Positions 24,401 to 37,700 of a stretch of 64,000 bases of DNA are shown one piece after another (the first letter of the stretch is position 1; the number at the start of each line of letters is the position of its first letter). The notes beneath the pieces are model-generated. The model did no database searches, was not told the DNA's origin, and saw nothing but the letters and a program-made list of their open reading frames with translations. The position numbers and the translations under genes were made by a program. Origin of the DNA: Vitis vinifera (lineage: Eukaryota; Streptophyta; Magnoliopsida; Vitales; Vitaceae); the NCBI RefSeq assembly GCF_030704535.1, contig NC_081806.1, positions 5,829,501-5,893,500 on the forward strand, in the 5' to 3' direction.

Positions 24401-27400
24401 AAAAATCAGTTAAAAAAAAACAGTTTTCAGTTTGGGATTATCAACAGAAACCAAAAAAAAACCTGCAAAGAGGTGCTACTGCTATGCTGTGGTAGAGTGG
24501 AGCCACAACCAGGTACATGTGCTTCCTCTTCGTCTTATTCTTCTTCATGGAATCAGCCCTAAAATGAGTCTTTGTTTTTTGGAGGTGGGTAGGTGAGCTT
24601 ATACAGGAAGGTATAAAACCGATGTTGTTTTTGGTTTTTTTTCTTTCTTGAATAAGCCCTACAAACTGACATTGTTTTGCCTTAATTTAGAAGTTTTAAT
24701 AAAGAAAGGAAAAAAAAATACAAAAAATAGAAATAAAAAAGCCTTCATCGTGGTCTGTATCTGAAAGTACAAAATGGATATATTGAAATTATAAAAAACA
24801 AAAGAAAAGGGAGTCTAAGTCACTCACTCCTTTCCTTGAGGTGGGAGCCTGCTTGCTTAAGGTCTGGTTTTGCTGCCAATAGTGGAACCTCAGCCAGGCG
24901 AAGTGCAGCAGTGAGTGCATTGCTGCTCCATGCCTAAGCTCACCTTTAATAACATAGGGTCCAATCTAGAGAATCCTGAATTACAATTTCTATGTAAAAA
25001 GAGCGTGTGATGCTTGAATATGGGATCATAGTAGGAGTTCCAATTGAGTGTTTGAGCATATAGAATCCACATAAGGTCAATTTGTGAAAATAGTAGTGCA
25101 CACTGCATCTGAGGAAAATGCCATCATTGGGGCATGTGCAATGTTTCATAGAAAAGATGGTTATCTGTTGAAACTGAAAGCACTTAAGCAGATTCAAGTG
25201 GAAAAATAGCCCATCAAAAGCTTGCTATTTATGGTGATTTAGCAATGTTTATACCCTGTCAAAGTGAGTATAAGTTGCAAAGATTTGGTTGTAGGGATTC
25301 TTGGCTTCTAGACAGGCATGCTTAAGTTTTTGCAATGCATTCATAATTTCCCTTTAACTTACATTGCAGCAGATGAAATTATTTCCAAAGCTAGTAAACT
25401 GTTTCTGGTTGGAACTCCTTAAACAAGACGGTGTGAGATGGAAAGGAAAGAATTTACATAGACAATCCTGAATATTTAGGATGAGGATGGTTTTGGGTTT
25501 TAGACGATTGTGTTCACAAAATGTATGTGAAATATATTGTTCAATTTGTTCAAATCTCATGTTACATCAAATCAGTTTTCAAGTCGCTGGAAAATCAATT
25601 TTAGTGCATTAATTTCCATTTGATGGTAAATATATTAATTATGAAACTGGATTAATATCATTTTTTGTTGAGATACTCTTAAAACCATATCTAGCTAGAA
25701 TTGATATTAGGGAGGAGCACATTGTATTGCTCATATTAGTACTTATGTGACAATTTCCTGCATGTTTTTTTAATGGTTTTATGGCTGGATATATCATTAT
25801 TCTAAAATATTATATAAGTCAAACTTTTTTGCTCTAACTTATTACTTGTCAACTTTTTCTCTTACAGGTTATAAATGTGCTGACATCATCAAGAGAGCTG
25901 ATTGAACTTTTAAAGAATGTCGATACTGTATTTCATTCTAAACAGGCTGGATCAGGAAAATCAATGCTTAATAGTTTATGTAAATTTGTTCCATCAATTC
26001 GTGAACAGATGCAGGTAAATTATCCTCTTCCTCTGATTCCTCTGTTTTTCCTATTTCAATTTAATTTTGTGAGAGGAAAAACTACAATTTAGGCCCCTTC
26101 TGGGGACTGTGCTTCTAACTTGATCATATTTCTAAAGCATACAGCATAATACACTTTCAAGAGGCAATCAAAATATTAACAACTTCATTGTCATTCTGAA
26201 CCAAATATTAACTTCCATTTGTACTCAACCCAGTTCAACAAAGCGTGTATAACTGTGCCTACTTGCTGCCTTGGTTGGGTTTTGTCATTCAAATCTGTTC
26301 TTTTCTTGTCTTTCCAACAGTTTCAACTTGAATTAGATATTCCTCTGTCCTTCCTACTATGTACAGGAACACATTCATATGTTTTTTGTCTACGTGGATG
26401 AGACATCCTGGATGACTTTACCCTTGTCTTGGATCCAATTGATGCCACCTCTACCTTCTTATATACTCATATGTTGAGTTAATCTTTTAGTCTGGCATTT
26501 TCTATGATGGTTCCTATTGTTAATGATTGTATCTAATTGTCTAACTAGTCTGTGTTGTTTCTTTTATTATGTTGATATTAGGATTGGGAGGATGGCTTAT
26601 GTGAGAGTGATGCTGATGGTTCCTTCTTGCATGAGAATTGGAACAAAGATTTGCGCCTTTTTAGTGATGGAGAAGATGGTGGACAGCAGTTATTTCAGGT
26701 TTATATTTTCTTTTGAATAATGTTTAGTATTTTTCCCTTGGAATAGTGGGTTCCCTTTTACCCCTGTACGCCTTCACAGTTCACACACACACACATCTTG
26801 TTAATTTCATGGGGATCTAATCCAAGGATCATACTTCTGTTACTGCAGTTGTTTATATTGCGTGCAGAGTCAGAGTTGCAAACCATTTCTGGTGATAATC
26901 TTGCCAACAACCTTCAATGTATAGATTCTCTAAAAGCCCAGGTGAGCTGCTTGTTTGGTGGCCATATTATAAAGCCCATGTTGGTGACACCAGGAGTGAG
27001 ACAGTGTCAGCAATCACGGGACGAAATATTTAAGCCTAGGAGAGTTGGCAGCTGCACATTGGCTGATGTCAGATACAAGGGTGACTGGATGAAGAGGCCC
27101 ATCTCTGATGATGAGGTTGCATGGCTTGCAAAACTACTAGTACGGTTGTCGGATTGGCTGAATGAGAATCTTGGGCTAAGCCCAGGGGAGAACAATCACT
27201 TAACTTCTACATGGTCCTATGTGGAGGTGTCTGGTGATGTTTGTGGCCCCATAGAGACCATGAAGATGGTGTGGTGTTCTATTGGTTCATGGCTTCTAAT
27301 GTGGGGCGTGGCAGTAGCAGGATTAATGAGAAAATATGGTCTGAGGGTGAACCTGAGGATGTTGGCCTCCAAGAAAGTTGTAATGGTTTTGCTTTTGTCT

Positions 27401-27448
27401 GCTCTGTTCAGTGTATTAAAAAGGGTTTTCTGCTTCCACAGTGTGTAG
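21490..27448 (+). CDS. SMPD4-like (neutral sphingomyelinase 3 family) membrane protein
   Basis: Four coding exons: 21490-22980, 25868-26014, 26582-26698 and 26849-27448. All junctions are GT-AG and phase 0, giving 784 residues, close to the length of animal SMPD4. I base the family on the long conserved N-terminal half (YMRLLYAYLRAFVP, LVSWNSLIQRPVYRFILRTF, VSVWVSYMEPW) and on the C-terminal part RPISDDEVAWLAKLLVRLSDWLN. In animals this family is tied to sphingomyelin breakdown and to nuclear-envelope/ER membranes; the plant role is not established. Two hydrophobic stretches near the C-terminus (VWCSIGSWLLMWGVAVAGLM and VVMVLLLSALFSVL) probably anchor it in a membrane. A GTGAGC after KAQ at 26942 could act as a donor, but the frame continues, so I left it in the exon. 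Intron 1 is 2.9 kb and holds transposon debris. The family is likely; the enzymatic activity is unproven. Confidence 0.82.
23181..23330. mobile_element. MITE fragment (copy M2) in intron 1 of the SMPD4-like gene
   Basis: Shares aataagtgttaagtcaaca, cataatttaag and gttaagttttaccaaatgcc with the right half of M1 (10834-11315). The left part is truncated. Confidence 0.55.
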
Positions 27449-28799
27449 AAAAAAACCAAAAAAAAAAAAAAGAAAAGGAAAAAGGGGGTTTTATATAGAT
27501 TCAAGTAAAGGAAAAAAAAAAAAAAAGATGAAGTACCAAAGAAAAAAAAAAAAAAAAGGTTGATGGTGAATGAAGGAGAGATTGACTTTTACAAGGGTTT
27601 TTTGCATTGAGTTTTGTTGGTCTTGTAATTAAGCATGTGATCCAATCAATAGCAAAATTTCAAGTTTTTTTTTTTGTAATTCTGTTTCAGTTCACTAGTC
27701 TTCAATTCCTTATTTTCATCATAATTTGTTCTTTCTGCCCATGATGTTTGTCTCTATTAGCTGTATATGCATTGTCTTACTGTAGCTTGACAGAAATATC
27801 TTGTTGGCTAAAAATAAAAAATTAGCATGAGAAATTGTTCCTGACTATAGATATGTATGGTTCTTGGTTCGCTTCTGTGTTTTGGTCCACTGCTTCGGAG
27901 GGTAATGTTATCATCTTTAGTAGTTTGGACGTTCTAGATGGTTTTTTTTTGCTGTGCAATATTTAAATTTATGTTTTATGTGATGCTCGTTCCCATTTTC
28001 ATGATGCAATTGTTGGAAGTTAAAAATGTCCACGGTCCAGTGCCAAAGTACTGCGTCGAGAAAGCAGTCAATCTGGATGAAGGTAAGAGTCAGGTTATTG
28101 ATGATGATGATTCCGATGCTGATGAAAACTTGAATATCTTAAGAAATAAGATAGAAGATTCAGGGACTGGGAAGAGTTGGCAGTGCGTTGGCTTACAAGG
28201 CCAACCCCCTGGTACATTCGACCTGTTATTGTGGGGCTCTCCAATGGGAACTGGGCATTGATGTGGCTCTGCTAATTTCTGAATTTTTACCTTCTTTGGT
28301 GATATTTTGATGGGATCTTATCAAAGCTCTGTTAGTTGAAAGATAAAACAGGTGGTTTGTCTTTCCAGCGGTTTCAAGAAAATTGGAGAATTGGGTTTTG
28401 GAGTAGGTGGGTGGACTGTTCTCTTTAAAACTGTGAAGGCCTAATTTGGTTTCCTTGGAAACTTGTATACTGAAGTGTGCCTGCACTTCACATGGTAACC
28501 AAAAGGTTTCTACACTTGTATTGAAATGTATTTTTTTTGGTAGTTATTAATATATATATCTTTGAGATACGTATCTTTTTATTAAAGTCTGATTCACGTG
28601 TGAACTTGGACTACTACTTTCATTTATTTTATACTTCCATCCAACTGCTTGGATTACATTATTCATATTCAACGTTTTAGATGAAAAGTTTAATAGATAT
28701 TGATTCAATAATTTAATATTTTCTTTATTAAAATAGGTTCAAATATGATTCGATAATTATTCATATTAAAATAGGTTCACATGGTAACCAAATAGGGAA
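27449..28799. other. 3' flank of the SMPD4-like gene with an unexplained coding-like stretch
   Basis: A-rich tracts at 27458-27480 and 27511-27556 follow the stop. At about 28016-28258 a plus-strand stretch reads LEVKNVHGPVPKYCVEKAVNL and then an acidic IDDDDSDADENLNILRNKIE before a stop. Its composition is protein-like, but I recognise no family and see no start in good context, so I do not call a gene. It may be 3' untranslated sequence or a decayed exon. Confidence 0.4.
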
Positions 28800-30287
28800 A
28801 GTTTAAAATTCCTTTATTTTTATTTTTTATAAAATAGGAATACTTTACCGGCCAAAGTGCCTAATCACTAGAATCACTAGAACCATCGTTCAAGCTCTTA
28901 AATAAGCACTCAAGGCCCTCAAGCGGTAGTTAAGTCCACTCAAACAATCATTCAAATGCTACCATGTTTTGGTAGTGATGCTTTTTTAAATTCACGATTT
29001 TTTTAATTAATTAAAAATCTAATTTTGATCCGTTAGGTTAAAAAAAAACTATATATATATATTCTAAATTCATTTTAGAATCTGATGCTTCCACGTGAAA
29101 AAAATCCTTAACTTGCTCTATCATTTCCTAAACTCTCAAGGTTCGTAGATTCAATCTCCGGGTTGTTAAAAGGACTTGCATCCCCTCAATGGGTAAGATG
29201 AATCCACTAAAACATTAGAGGTATTATGTCACATATATGGATAACAATATAAATATTAGAGAGTAAGTCTTTATGATAAGTGATGAGATAAATATGTGCA
29301 TCTTGATTTCAGATTGTTATATTAGAGAACTTAGACCCCCTGATTTTTTATTTCTATGATTGGTGTAGAGGTTTTTCATGTAAATTCGTTTGTCTCTTAA
29401 GTGGATGTATTTTATTGTCTATTCATAATATTCTACAAAACTTAATTATTTTAATAAGATTTAATTCCCACTCTTTGATTAAATTGGGTTAAGATTTTCA
29501 ATTCGTATATTACAATCTTTAAGTATCACTCATTCACCTTCCTTTGGGTGTTATCCTTAGGAATGACAATGGGACGGGTTTTTTCGGGTACTCGTCCCGT
29601 CTTGCCTCTAATGGGACGTGGTTCAATTTTAATAAACTAGTTTGAGACGGGTTTGTGATTTTTTTTTAAAACCCAGAACGGGTTTAGGTATTGCCCAATC
29701 CCACCTCGATTATATATAAAATTAATTTTAAAACTAATTTAATTTAATTTTTATTTCACTATTTTTAATATATAGATAATAATAAAATATTTTTATTAAA
29801 ATAAGTTATAAAAAATATAATAATTTAATTATTTATAAATATATTTATTTTAATGTAATTAAAATTAAAAAAAAAAGTTAAACAGGCCAGGACGAAGTGG
29901 GCATGGGAATTTATCATACCTTGCCCTGTCCCGTTTAATTTTTTAAATGGGATGGGGATGAGAATTATTTTGAATAAACGGGGCGGTGTTGGGATGGGGG
30001 CGACCCATTCCGAACCCGCCCCGTTGTCATTCCTAGTTATCTTACTAGATAATCAGGTTTTCAACTAGTATTAGAATAGGCTTTTTAATGAAAATTCTAA
30101 TATTTTTTCTCAATCATACTAATCCAACATTGAACAACCAAAGGCGGGCGCTTCCATTATAATTCATCATATTTTGATAGGAGTAGCTATCCCCAATAGA
30201 AGACTCAAATGAAATTTTTTATAAAAATATAAGGTGAAAGGGTTTGGAATTCAATAAAATTTGGATTGGGAGCCAATTGAAATTCAA
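28800..30287. repeat. Dispersed repeat, copy A, interrupted by a MITE
   Basis: About 1 kb of sequence shared with copy B (33398-34380), from gtttaaaatt at 28801 to about 30287. It is split by the 478-bp MITE at 29558-30035. A third, shorter copy lies at 34583-34772. The repeat is non-coding and its class is unknown to me. Confidence 0.85.
29558..30035. mobile_element. hAT-type MITE with 8-bp target duplication
   Basis: 478 bp. The left end starts TAGGAATGACAATGGGACGG and the right end, reversed, starts TAGGAATGACAACGGGGCGG, so 21 of the first 23 bases match. Flanks are GTTATCCT (29550-29557) and GTTATCTT (30036-30043), an 8-bp target duplication with one mismatch, as for hAT elements. The same site is empty in repeat copies B (34128-34135) and C (34745-34752). 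GC-rich ends enclose an AT-rich core with no coding capacity. Confidence 0.9.
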
Positions 30288-31678
30288 TGAAGATTAAGGA
30301 AAACAAGTAAAGAAAATAAAATTTTTTATTTTTGTTTTTACTTTCTCCCTCCTAAATCCCAGTGTTGTTTGAGACCAAAGTTTTATTACAGGGGTTTCAT
30401 TAAGACCAATCGAATGACTATTTTTTGGTGTGTTGCTTTTTTCTACTTCAAATGTTATTTTCCTTTCTATATGGACGGATGCCATGAGGGTAGAAGAAGA
30501 GAATATTAGAATCCGTATAACATTGATTTCAAGAAGTGTTTTTTAAAAATAAGTTAGATGTTTGATACAATTTAGAAAACACTTTTAAAAATATTAAAAA
30601 TCACTTAAAATACATTTGACAATAATTAAAAGAAATGTTTCTAATTTTTATAATATTTGAAATTTTTTATACTTTTTAAAATTACTATCAAATACACTCT
30701 TATTATATTAAAAAAATTATTTATAATATTTTCTCCAAAAATACTTCAATAGATGAATTTTAAAAAAATATTTTCAAATAAAATATTTTGGCACGAATAG
30801 AAACACTTTTAAACACAAATAAAGGTGTTATAGATCCAGGGTTTTTGTTTCTATGATTGCATGTTATTTATAATCTCTATGAACGATCCAAAGAAGCAAA
30901 AGGTCAAGCACAAATGACTTGTCAATTGTTATTTAAACATTATAAAAATGTCATCACTTATCATACCTCGGATATAAGTAATATACATTTTATTGTTGGC
31001 TAGTGAGATTGATATAGGAAAAAGTTGCTTCGAGTTTTTGGAGCTTTGTGTTTTTTTATTTATTTATTATTATTAAATTAAATAAGGGAATCTAAATTTT
31101 TCCCACGTTTTTTTTTTTTTAGTATTTAAAAAAATATTTAATAGGACTTGTGTGATTTTGTGACGGTTCATGGTAGGGCTGTCTGTGGTGGAATTTCAGT
31201 TGTGGGTTGAGGATGACTTTTGAGGAGACGAGAAGAATGGTTGGTAAAGGACGTTTTCCTGTTCAGCCAATTCCCTCCCAGTCAACTCTATGCATCTTCA
31301 AGCGGGAAAACCAAATTACAAATGATTTATTTTAAAAATAAATTTTTTAATAAAATTCTGATTTTTTTTTTTTTTTTTTGCATTGCAAATAAATTTTTTT
31401 TTTCAATTTTATAAATAAATGTAAATCCTCTATTTTCTTTTTGTTTCATGAAACCCGTTTAAATATAAAATTAAAAATTAGTCTAACATGACACGTCATA
31501 ACACTGAATTCATAGTTTAAAAAAATAAGCTCAATATGAAAAATAAATTAATTTTTTTCTATATAAAAATATTTTAAATAATAATAATAATAATAAATTC
31601 TCCTGTTAATTTTAATATAAAAATATCCACTTGAATGTAAAAATATTAACTCATCTTAATAAACTTATTTTTCTATAC
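30288..31678. other. AT-rich intergenic stretch
   Basis: No gene or clear repeat recognised; several poly-T and poly-A runs (for example about 31363-31402). Confidence 0.45.
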
Positions 31679-32050
31679 TAAGTTTTTGAATAATCTAATT
31701 TAAGTTATTAAATATATTAAATAAAATGATTTAAAGTTAAAAATAATTTTTACTAATAAATAAAAATAATTAATTTGATTTTAAGTTCAATCTTTATTTT
31801 ACTTTTTTATCCTTATTTATTTTAATTACATCTATAATCTCTATTATTATTTAACATCATTTATCCTAATTATACTTTATAAAAATAAATATATCAATTT
31901 ATTGATTTAAAATAAATTTAAATTAACATTATCAAACCATCTTAACATTTAAAACAAAAATTAAGTAATAAATTTTAAAATAATAAATTAAATATAATTT
32001 AATTTAAAATTAACTTAAATTATTAAATAATAAATATAAAATTTTAGTAA
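31679..32050. mobile_element. Degenerate MITE (copy M3)
   Basis: Follows the same order of words as M1 (taatttaagttatta, aaaataattaattt, aaattaagtaataa, aacttaaattat) but is heavily mutated toward A and T and has lost recognisable ends. Confidence 0.5.
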
Positions 32051-32527
32051 ATTCTTATACCGAATTTTTCTTTTTAAATGGAATTTATCTTTTCAAAAAA
32101 TAAATTTCGTTTCTGAAAATACAAATTCCATGTGCATTACATTTAACATAAAATACGAAATTTTTTGAATTATTTTGTATAACAAATTTTTTTTGGTCAA
32201 ACGAACCGGCAGTTGGACAACTATACTCAGAAGAAGCGTACAAGAAAAATAACGATTTTCCATCATTCCAATGACGGTTTCTTAAATCATGAGTCTGACT
32301 AATCTCACGATCATTCGATAACACCATAGACAAGGATTGTTATTCTCCTATTTATTTATTTATTCAAGACAAACTATAGTAAACATCTCCTTTTGAAAAA
32401 GTTGTTGACCCAATTTTATGACAGGGGGTATGAATGACCATAGAAAAATTTATAGTTCATTTTTTTAATGATAAAAATTTAATCCATTTAATGTTATTGA
32501 ATTTTTTTTAAGCATATCACTTATCAC

Positions 32528-32906
32528 GGGTTTGGTGAACCAATCGTTAGTTTAACTTAATTCATTAAGTAAATTAAGTATATATGATAAAATAACTTAA
32601 TATATGACTTAAAGTAAAAAATAATTTTAAATAATAATTAAAAATAATTAATTTATTCTCACATTTTTATCCCAATTTGTCTTAATTACCTACTGTTACT
32701 CAACCTCTTTTGCTCTAGTTAGAATTTATAAGGATAAATATGTCAATTTGATAATTTAAAATAAATTTTAAGTTAATTTTATCAAATAACCTTAATACCT
32801 TAAATAAGAATGAAATAACAAGTTTTAAGTCAATAACTAAAATATAATTTAATTTAAAGTCAACTTAAATTAGTAAATAATAAGTATTAAGTTTTACCAA
32901 ACACCC
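32528..32906. mobile_element. MITE (copy M4)
   Basis: Left end gggtttggtgaac, right end reversed gggtgtttggtaaaac; body parallel to M1 throughout, including ggataaatatgtcaatttga. No coding capacity. Confidence 0.62.
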
Positions 32907-33397
32907 TCTTAGTTTTATGTTAATATGATTTACTATTTGTATAACATTTATCTATTAGATATATGCTTGATAAGTTTGGACATTTAAGTTATTGTAAGTA
33001 TGCCTAAAATTAGTATATACATAAACACTACTTATACATAATTAAAATAAAATTTAGTAAAAAATTTTGATGTCATATTAAAGTAATATTTGATTAAGTA
33101 ATTGCTACAATATTCTTAATTATGATAATGTTAAGTGATAGAAGATAATTTAGTCACATGAGATTTTAATGTATGCTTGGGTTTGTACAATACCTAAATG
33201 TTAAGATATTTTATGTATTGGTAATTTTATTCCTTTTTATTCTGGTGTAAAAACATTTTTTAAATGTAACTTACTCTCTATTGAAGACTCGAGCTTGTTG
33301 ATCATTCAGTTCGATTGTCATAGGTAAGTTTAAAAAGGGTTGTTAGAAGCAAGTTAGGTTCTCAAAGGATATGAATTTGATCAATTTCACAAAATTG

Positions 33398-34380
33398 GTT
33401 TAAAATTGCTTTATTTTGATTTTTGATCAAATAAGACTGCTCTAGTGCTAGCCAAAGTGCCCAAGCACTAGAACCACCACTCAAGCTCTTAAATAATCGC
33501 TTGAGGCACTCAAGCGGTGGTTAAGTCCACTCAAACTATCATTTCAATGCTGCCATGTTTTGGTAGTGTTGCTTTTCGAAATTCACGATTTTTTTTAATT
33601 AATTAAAAATTTGATTTCGACACGTTAGGTTTAAAAAAACCTATATATATACATTTTAAAATCCGATGCTTCCACAAGAAAAAAAAAAATCCTTGACTTA
33701 CTCTATCATTTCCTAAGCTCTCAAGGTTCATAGATTCGATCTCTTAGTTATTAAAAAGACTTGCATCCCCTTAATGAGTAAGGCAAATCCACTAGAACAT
33801 TAGAGGTATTGTGTCGCAGATATGGATCACAATATAAATACCAAAGAGTAAGTTTCTATGATAGGTGATGAGGTAAATACATGTATCTTGATTTTAGATT
33901 GTTATATTAGAGGTTTTAGACCCCCTGATTTTTTGTTTTTATAGTTGGTGTAGAGATTTTCCATGTAAATTCGTTTGCCTCTTAAGTGGATGTATTCTAT
34001 TGGTTATTCATAATATCCTACAGAACTTAATTATTTTAATAAGATTTAATTCCCACTCTTTACTTATTAAGATTTTCAATTTGTATATTACAATATTTAA
34101 ATATCACCCATTCACCTTATTTTGAGTGTTATCCTATTAGATAATCAATTTTTCAACTAGTATTACAATAGGCTTTTTAATTAAGATTTTGATATTTTTC
34201 TCGATCATACTAATCCAAAATTGAACAATCAAAGGTGGGTGCTTTCATTAATAATTCATCATATTTTGATCAGAGTAACTATCCCCAATGGAAGACTCAA
34301 ATGAAATTTTTTTTATAAAAATGTAAGGTGAAAGGGTTTGGAATTCAATAAAATTTGGATAGGGACCCCTATTGAAATTA
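33398..34380. repeat. Dispersed repeat, copy B (uninterrupted)
   Basis: Colinear with copy A over about 980 bp, without the MITE. The empty target GTTATCCT lies at 34128-34135. Same orientation as copy A. Confidence 0.85.
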
Positions 34381-34582
34381 GACATTTTTGGAAAATCTAT
34401 TGAATAACTTAAACCTAAGACTGAGTGAGACAAATTAAATAATGAAAGTAGTGAAGCCAATGCTTAGGCCTTATATAATATATTTAACATGCAAACATGC
34501 AAAACAGATCGAAGACATCCTTGAAGTAACTATGAAGGGACTTCAACTATAAAATTATTAAAAATCCAAATACTCACTTCCA

Positions 34583-34772
34583 TTTTTGTCTCTTGTGCGG
34601 ACATGTTCTATTACCTATTCATAATATACTATAGGAGTTAATTGTTTCAATAAAACTTAATTCTCACTCTTTGTTTAAATTAGGTTAAGATTTTCAATCC
34701 CTAATTATAATATTTAAATATTACTCATTCGACCCTCTATCAGTGTTATCCTACTAGACAATCAATTTTCCA
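34583..34772. repeat. Dispersed repeat, copy C (partial)
   Basis: About 190 bp corresponding to the central part of copies A and B (tttgtctctt through gttatcctactagacaatca), also with an empty MITE target. Confidence 0.75.
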
Positions 34773-37700
34773 CTAACAATACACATGTAGTGGGAATGCT
34801 AAGTAAATATTAATAAACACATCGCCATGATATTCTTAACCATTAAAAAACATATGAAATCAAGCAAGATGACTATTGTACATTTCAAGACTAAAGCTAA
34901 ATTCTTTTTTTTTTTTTTTGTAGATTTCGTATAATTGAAATACCCTTTATAAATTTGGTCAAAAAAAAAAAAAAAAAACCTCAAGTTATGCTGATAGGAG
35001 ATAATTACTCATCTAACTCCTATTTATTTTGCTTTTTTTTTTTCATTAAAAAAATAAGAAAATATATGTGAAAAAAAAGGGTATCTAGTATACAAGAAAG
35101 CCTACCAAGATTACATGGATATTAGGTCCATGTAACTTTATAATTTTAGTCCATGCTTCTATTGGGAAAAAATTAAAATTAAAATAATGATTTATCCAAT
35201 ATCCATTTCAACTATCACAAATAAAATAATTTAGTAAAATTTTTATTTAATTTTAATGAATTTTAATGGGTAGAGCTTCCAATTTTTTCTTAGTCTATAA
35301 ATTTCTATTTGGATTGAAAAGAAAAAGTAACTTATAATATATATTTTAAAAAAAATCTTTTGAAGTACATATATATTCGGTTTTCAATGAGTTATTAAGC
35401 AGTTAAGTTTGATTATAATATAAAAATTATTTTTAAAAAATAAAATTATATATAAGGAGAGAGAAAAATAAAAACTTGTTCATGATTTATAAAGGTAGGT
35501 AAATAGAATTTATATCCAAGTTTTAAACTCTAAAATCAAGTTTCTAAAACCATAATTTAAAATTAATTTAATTAGCTCAATTGATAGTTTTGATGAGCGT
35601 CATAGATCTTAATGTTCGATGAGGCAAATCAATAATCAATCAATTCATATGTGACACAATACCTACAAAATTTATCCTAAATTCTTTATAAATGAAAAAT
35701 TATAAGTATTTGATTGAAAATCTTTAAATTTAATTGAAAGTATATTTCTTTTTTCTATTCACGATCTAACATATCCCGAGTTCCTCAATGAATCATTAGA
35801 AAATAGTATTGGGACTTTGCAGTCGAAAACAAACTTGTGTTCTTCCTTCCCACAAGGATCTTTAAGATTTTTTCATCAAATTTTCATTTGAGATTTTATA
35901 AACTTGAACAAAATAATAACATCTCTCCCAATTTTTCTTTTTCAAGAAAAAAAGGAGGAATTTTTTTATTATTATTATGATTTTTAGAACCATCTTCAAG
36001 ACATGATGCTTGAGAACCACCCTTTAACATGATGTTTGAGGTCCCTTATTAGACAAAGCCTTGAACAACCCTTTAATTTTTTTATTTTTAAATTTTAAAT
36101 ATCGAATTAATAAGAATTTATATACTTAATCCATCCTCATGAAAATAAAAAATAAAAAATAAAAGGCAAAAAACTTGACAATGGATCAAATTATATGCTC
36201 TCATCTGAATTACTTTTTTGAGTTTTTTCAAGTGCACGTGAGTAGGATGATGCCAAGGGTTTTAGAATTCCAAGAATGAAAATGAAAGGTGTAGGTGGTT
36301 GGGTGTCGACGTGTCGTGGGGAGGGTTGAAACAGAGAGTGAATTAAACCGCGGAAATGGGAAGCAGGAATGATGGTTATAACTTATAAGGTATAAACCGT
36401 GCAAACGTGGAAAGGGCAAGCGCACCATCTTTTCGTCCTCCGTGTCCACCTCCAAGTACCACGGTAAGGGCATCATCATCACCCTTTTTTACTTCAATTT
36501 ACCTATCCTACATCATTCTCATTGTTTCGTGTCCAAAATCTCCTTCATTTACATTATGTAAGCTATTATTATTAAATTACATTTTTATATTCTCTAACGA
36601 AATATGTCTAGCTCCGATCTTATTATCCTCTACTCAAATCATATTAATTTATATCACTACTCAAATCCATTAAAAAAGTATTTCCAAATGATGGAAAACT
36701 TAAAAACTTATATATAAATTATATCTTCCCTATCATCTCACTGGTCAACCTTGACCTTTTGAGGTCAAATCTAGTATTTAGAGCTTGTCTCGATTTAATG
36801 CCGTTCTCATGGGCAACACCGAAACAGTATTTTACCCCTAAATGTCCGGTCAATTGGTGTGCCTCAATGTATTTTGGGGTGAATCGACTAGCTCTAGGTT
36901 CGAGTGACATTTCAACCCTAACCACAACTCATCCGTTGATTCTTTAACATCAGTCGATTCGGACCTTCACTTAGTTTCACCTAAGCTTCATCTTGATCAT
37001 GGATAGATCACCTAGATTTAGATCCATAAGTAGTGACAATTGCATTGCTTTTGAAGAAATACATAAAAAAGACATCATTTTGAAACTACTATAGTCTCCC
37101 AATGCGAAGGTATCAATGGTTAATAATTGTTTTAAGATATAACCCTAATATCTATCAATAATATATTTTCTATGAACCATCCATATCATCTTCTAATAAA
37201 ATAAAATAAAATTTCATATTCATAGGAAAATTGACTAAACCGTCCATATCATCTTCCAATAAAATAAAATAAAATTTCATATTTATAGGAAAATTGACTA
37301 AACAGTCCATATCATCTTCCAATAAAATAAAATAAAATTTCATATTCATAGGAAAATTGACTAAACCATCCATATCTTATCTTCCAAAAAAATAAAATAA
37401 AATAAAATTTGAAATGGAAAAACTTTGGTTTTAAGAGTTCAATAAAATCTCATCGGTTTCATTATTGTATAGTTTGGTCTCATTTATTTATACCTTATTT
37501 ACACCTTTGTTTAAAAATTAATCCAAATAAACCCCAAATCACATGACGAAAAGGATGTAATTGAAAGTTTAAATGGTCTTAGTAACATTGTCCTGAAGGG
37601 AGGTGGAGGTGGAAGATTATTGTAAAACCTTGTAGTGTGGTGGAACATTATTGTAATTTGTAACACACCTACCTAGTAATTACTAATTCTAACAAAGCTT

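Noticed and set aside
26942-26947. GTGAGC as a splice donor within the last SMPD4-like exon
   Set aside because: The frame continues with conserved-looking sequence (CLFGGHIIKP), so an intron is not needed.
28851-34380. Copies A and B as the two LTRs of one large element
   Set aside because: Same orientation and similar length make it tempting, but I see no TG/CA ends, PBS, purine tract or coding remnants between them.
36228-36673. Possible small gene with a Pro/Ser-rich start
   Set aside because: The frame quickly becomes an AT-rich hydrophobic run; there is no splice structure or family similarity.
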